A stretch of DNA of 8,042 bases, from assembly GCA_022600655.1 (NCBI GenBank), contig JAHZJZ010000298.1, forward strand, positions 1 to 8,042. Reading direction: 5' to 3'. Of the stretch, positions 7,043 through 8,042 are shown piece after piece; position 1 is the first letter of the stretch; each line of letters opens with the position of its first letter. The DNA comes from Campylobacterota bacterium (lineage in GTDB: Bacteria > Campylobacterota > Campylobacteria > Campylobacterales > Sulfurovaceae). Under the pieces are notes generated by a model. That model had not been told where the DNA came from. It did not search any database and saw only the letters and a program-made list of their open reading frames with translations. The translations under genes were made by a program, and so were the position numbers.

Positions 7043-7048
7043 TACAAT
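7043..7048 (+). promoter_or_regulatory. Possible -10 box of the Rpn-like nuclease gene
   Basis: TACAAT lies in very AT-rich DNA, 30 bases before the TTG at 7078, with no clear -35 box, as is common in Campylobacterota. Transcription would start near 7055, downstream of the ATG at 6985, which supports the later start codon. The assignment rests on one hexamer. Confidence 0.35.
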
Positions 7049-7077
7049 ATCTAAGCATAGAAAAAAGGTTTACCATT

Positions 7078-7887
7078 TTGGAAAAAGATATTGTTACTAA
7101 AGAGATGATAAAAGAGATAGCTACAGATATTTCAACTTATATCTTAGATATTGAAATTAAGGGTAACATTGAATTAATAGATAAAGAATTTACCAGAGTT
7201 GAGAAGCGAGAGGCTGATGTTGTTTTTAAAAATGGTGATAGTGAAATTATTCATATAGAGATACAAAATCAAAATGATAAAACCATGCACCTTAGAATGC
7301 ATCGCTATCTTAGTGATATACTCTTTTTATACCCCAACTATACTATAAAACAGTATGTTATCTACATAGGAAAATCGAAATGTTCTATGACAAGTACTAT
7401 TACCAATGATGGCTTAAGCTATAGGTATGGTATAATAAATATAAGTGATTTAAATTGTGAAGCGTTTTTATACCATGATAAACCAGAGGCGGTAACCCTC
7501 TCTATATTATGTAACTTTAAAGGTAAAGACAGTCAAGTCATTGTTAATACCATTGTAAAAAGATTATCTGAACTCTGTGGAGAAGATGAAGTCAAACTTA
7601 GAAAATATCTTAAAATGGCTTCTATCTTATCCAAAAATAGGAATTTAGATAAAGCATTAGAACAAGGAGTAGAGATGTTAAGTAAAATAAATATTGAAGA
7701 GATGCCTTTTTATGAAAAAGGTCTCAATAAAGGAATTCAAGAAGGTATAGAGAGAGGTACTCTACTCATTGCAAAACAGATGTTAAAATTAGGTTTAGAT
7801 ATGGAAACTATCCATAAAGCAACGAATCTTTCTACTGAACAACTTAATGAATTAAAAAAAGAGCTTGATAACTCTCTAAAACCTTAA
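7078..7887 (+). CDS. Rpn-like PD-(D/E)XK nuclease (recombination-promoting nuclease/putative transposase family)
   Basis: With the TTG start at 7078 the protein has 269 residues. The PD-(D/E)XK core is visible: Asp47 in EADVVF and the Glu61-x-Gln63 pair in IIHIEIQNQ, followed by LRMHRYLSDILFLYP and the strand KQYVIYIG. The C-terminus (GLNKGIQEGIERG, then MLKLGLDMETIHKATNLS) has the glycine-rich helix and HTH-like end typical of Rpn/PDDEXK transposase-like proteins, which are Mg-dependent endonucleases linked to recombination. The start is chosen because AAAAAAGG (7061-7068) lies 9 bases upstream, a -10-like TACAAT lies before it, and family members begin close to EKDIVTKE. An ATG at 6985 would give 300 residues. 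Starting at 6820 would add antisense hemagglutinin sequence and is unlikely. The gene is divergent from the exoprotein remnant and marks its truncation point. Confidence 0.75.
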   Translation: MEKDIVTKEMIKEIATDISTYILDIEIKGNIELIDKEFTRVEKREADVVFKNGDSEIIHIEIQNQNDKTMHLRMHRYLSDILFLYPNYTIKQYVIYIGKSKCSMTSTITNDGLSYRYGIINISDLNCEAFLYHDKPEAVTLSILCNFKGKDSQVIVNTIVKRLSELCGEDEVKLRKYLKMASILSKNRNLDKALEQGVEMLSKINIEEMPFYEKGLNKGIQEGIERGTLLIAKQMLKLGLDMETIHKATNLSTEQLNELKKELDNSLKP

Positions 7888-7908
7888 TACTAATCTAAAG
7901 TAGCTAAA

Positions 7909-7937
7909 CTATTTCCAAACAAACTCTTTGGAAATAG
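7909..7937 (+). promoter_or_regulatory. Hairpin before the transposase start, copy B
   Basis: The same 11-bp perfect inverted repeat as in copy A (arms 7909-7919 and 7927-7937) directly precedes the ATG at 7938. Both arms are unchanged between the copies while the 7-base loop differs by one base, which suggests selection on pairing, although the sample is small. Confidence 0.5.
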
Positions 7938-8042
7938 ATGCAAACCTTTTTTATACTCATAACACTTATTCTAAAAAACATCCTAAACTTTTTCATATCA
8001 AATCAAAAGAACTACTACAAACAAAAAGTTAAATCTAACGAA
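7938..8042 (+). CDS. DD35E integrase-core transposase, N-terminal 35 codons (copy B)
   Basis: The first 35 codons match copy A except near the N-terminus (MQTFFILITL here, MQTLFIFIIL in copy A), keeping the hydrophobic character. From codon 11 the proteins are identical (ILKNILNFFISNQKNYY and onward). The frame is open at the window edge. Whether this copy is complete cannot be seen. Confidence 0.75.
   Translation, partial: MQTFFILITLILKNILNFFISNQKNYYKQKVKSNE

Larger units (their letters stand above)
7904..8042 (+). mobile_element. IS element copy B, left end, cut by the window edge
   Basis: These 139 bases align without gaps to 1026-1164 with 7 substitutions (95% identity), in the same orientation. 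All seven are transitions. The homology starts abruptly 17 bases after the nuclease gene's stop codon, which agrees with the left limit deduced for copy A. Confidence 0.85.

Noticed and set aside
1..8042. tRNA, rRNA or riboswitch
   Set aside because: No cloverleaf, rRNA-like or riboswitch-like conserved segments were seen on either strand.

Overview
The window is AT-rich DNA whose codon use and protein style suggest a member of the Campylobacterota (a Sulfurovum-, Sulfurimonas- or Arcobacter-like genome). This is inferred from remembered family resemblance, and no housekeeping gene is present to confirm it. The whole window looks like an accessory island made of mobile-element debris around a large, decayed surface-exoprotein locus.

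Layout. (1) 1-950, minus strand: a partial unknown ORF running off the left edge, the catalytic half of an IS630-type transposase (153-710), and a fragment of a Y1 (HUH) REP-associated tyrosine transposase (707-946) joined to its truncated 5' side. (2) 1026-1956, plus strand: an IS with one ORF, a DD35E integrase-type transposase whose start codon lies directly behind an 11-bp perfect hairpin. (3) 1957-2179: a spacer with a stem-loop and a possible solitary IS end. (4) 2180-6980, minus strand: a filamentous-hemagglutinin/CdiA-like exoprotein without its N-terminal secretion domain and split by a frameshift near 6500, followed with a 4-base overlap by a 116-residue membrane protein. (5) 7078-7887, plus strand: an Rpn-like PD-(D/E)XK nuclease gene, divergent from the hemagglutinin remnant. 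(6) 7904-8042: the first 139 bases of a second, direct copy of the IS in (2), cut by the window edge.

How it fits together. The best candidate for something functional and undescribed is the pair at the downstream end of the hemagglutinin locus. The exoprotein has hemagglutinin repeats, then an HEXXH metallopeptidase-like domain (residues about 800-880), then a long unrecognised C-terminal region ending in an acidic tail. The next gene starts inside its stop codon and encodes a small protein with about three membrane segments. This is the gene order of contact-dependent inhibition toxin/immunity pairs, but the toxin activity and the immunity role are inference. The locus has no TpsB transporter, signal peptide or TPS domain in the window, so the copy as it stands is probably not secreted. 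It may be an orphan or reservoir cassette. The direct IS copies on both sides (95% identical over the visible 139 bases) could have mobilised the segment or mediated its rearrangement.
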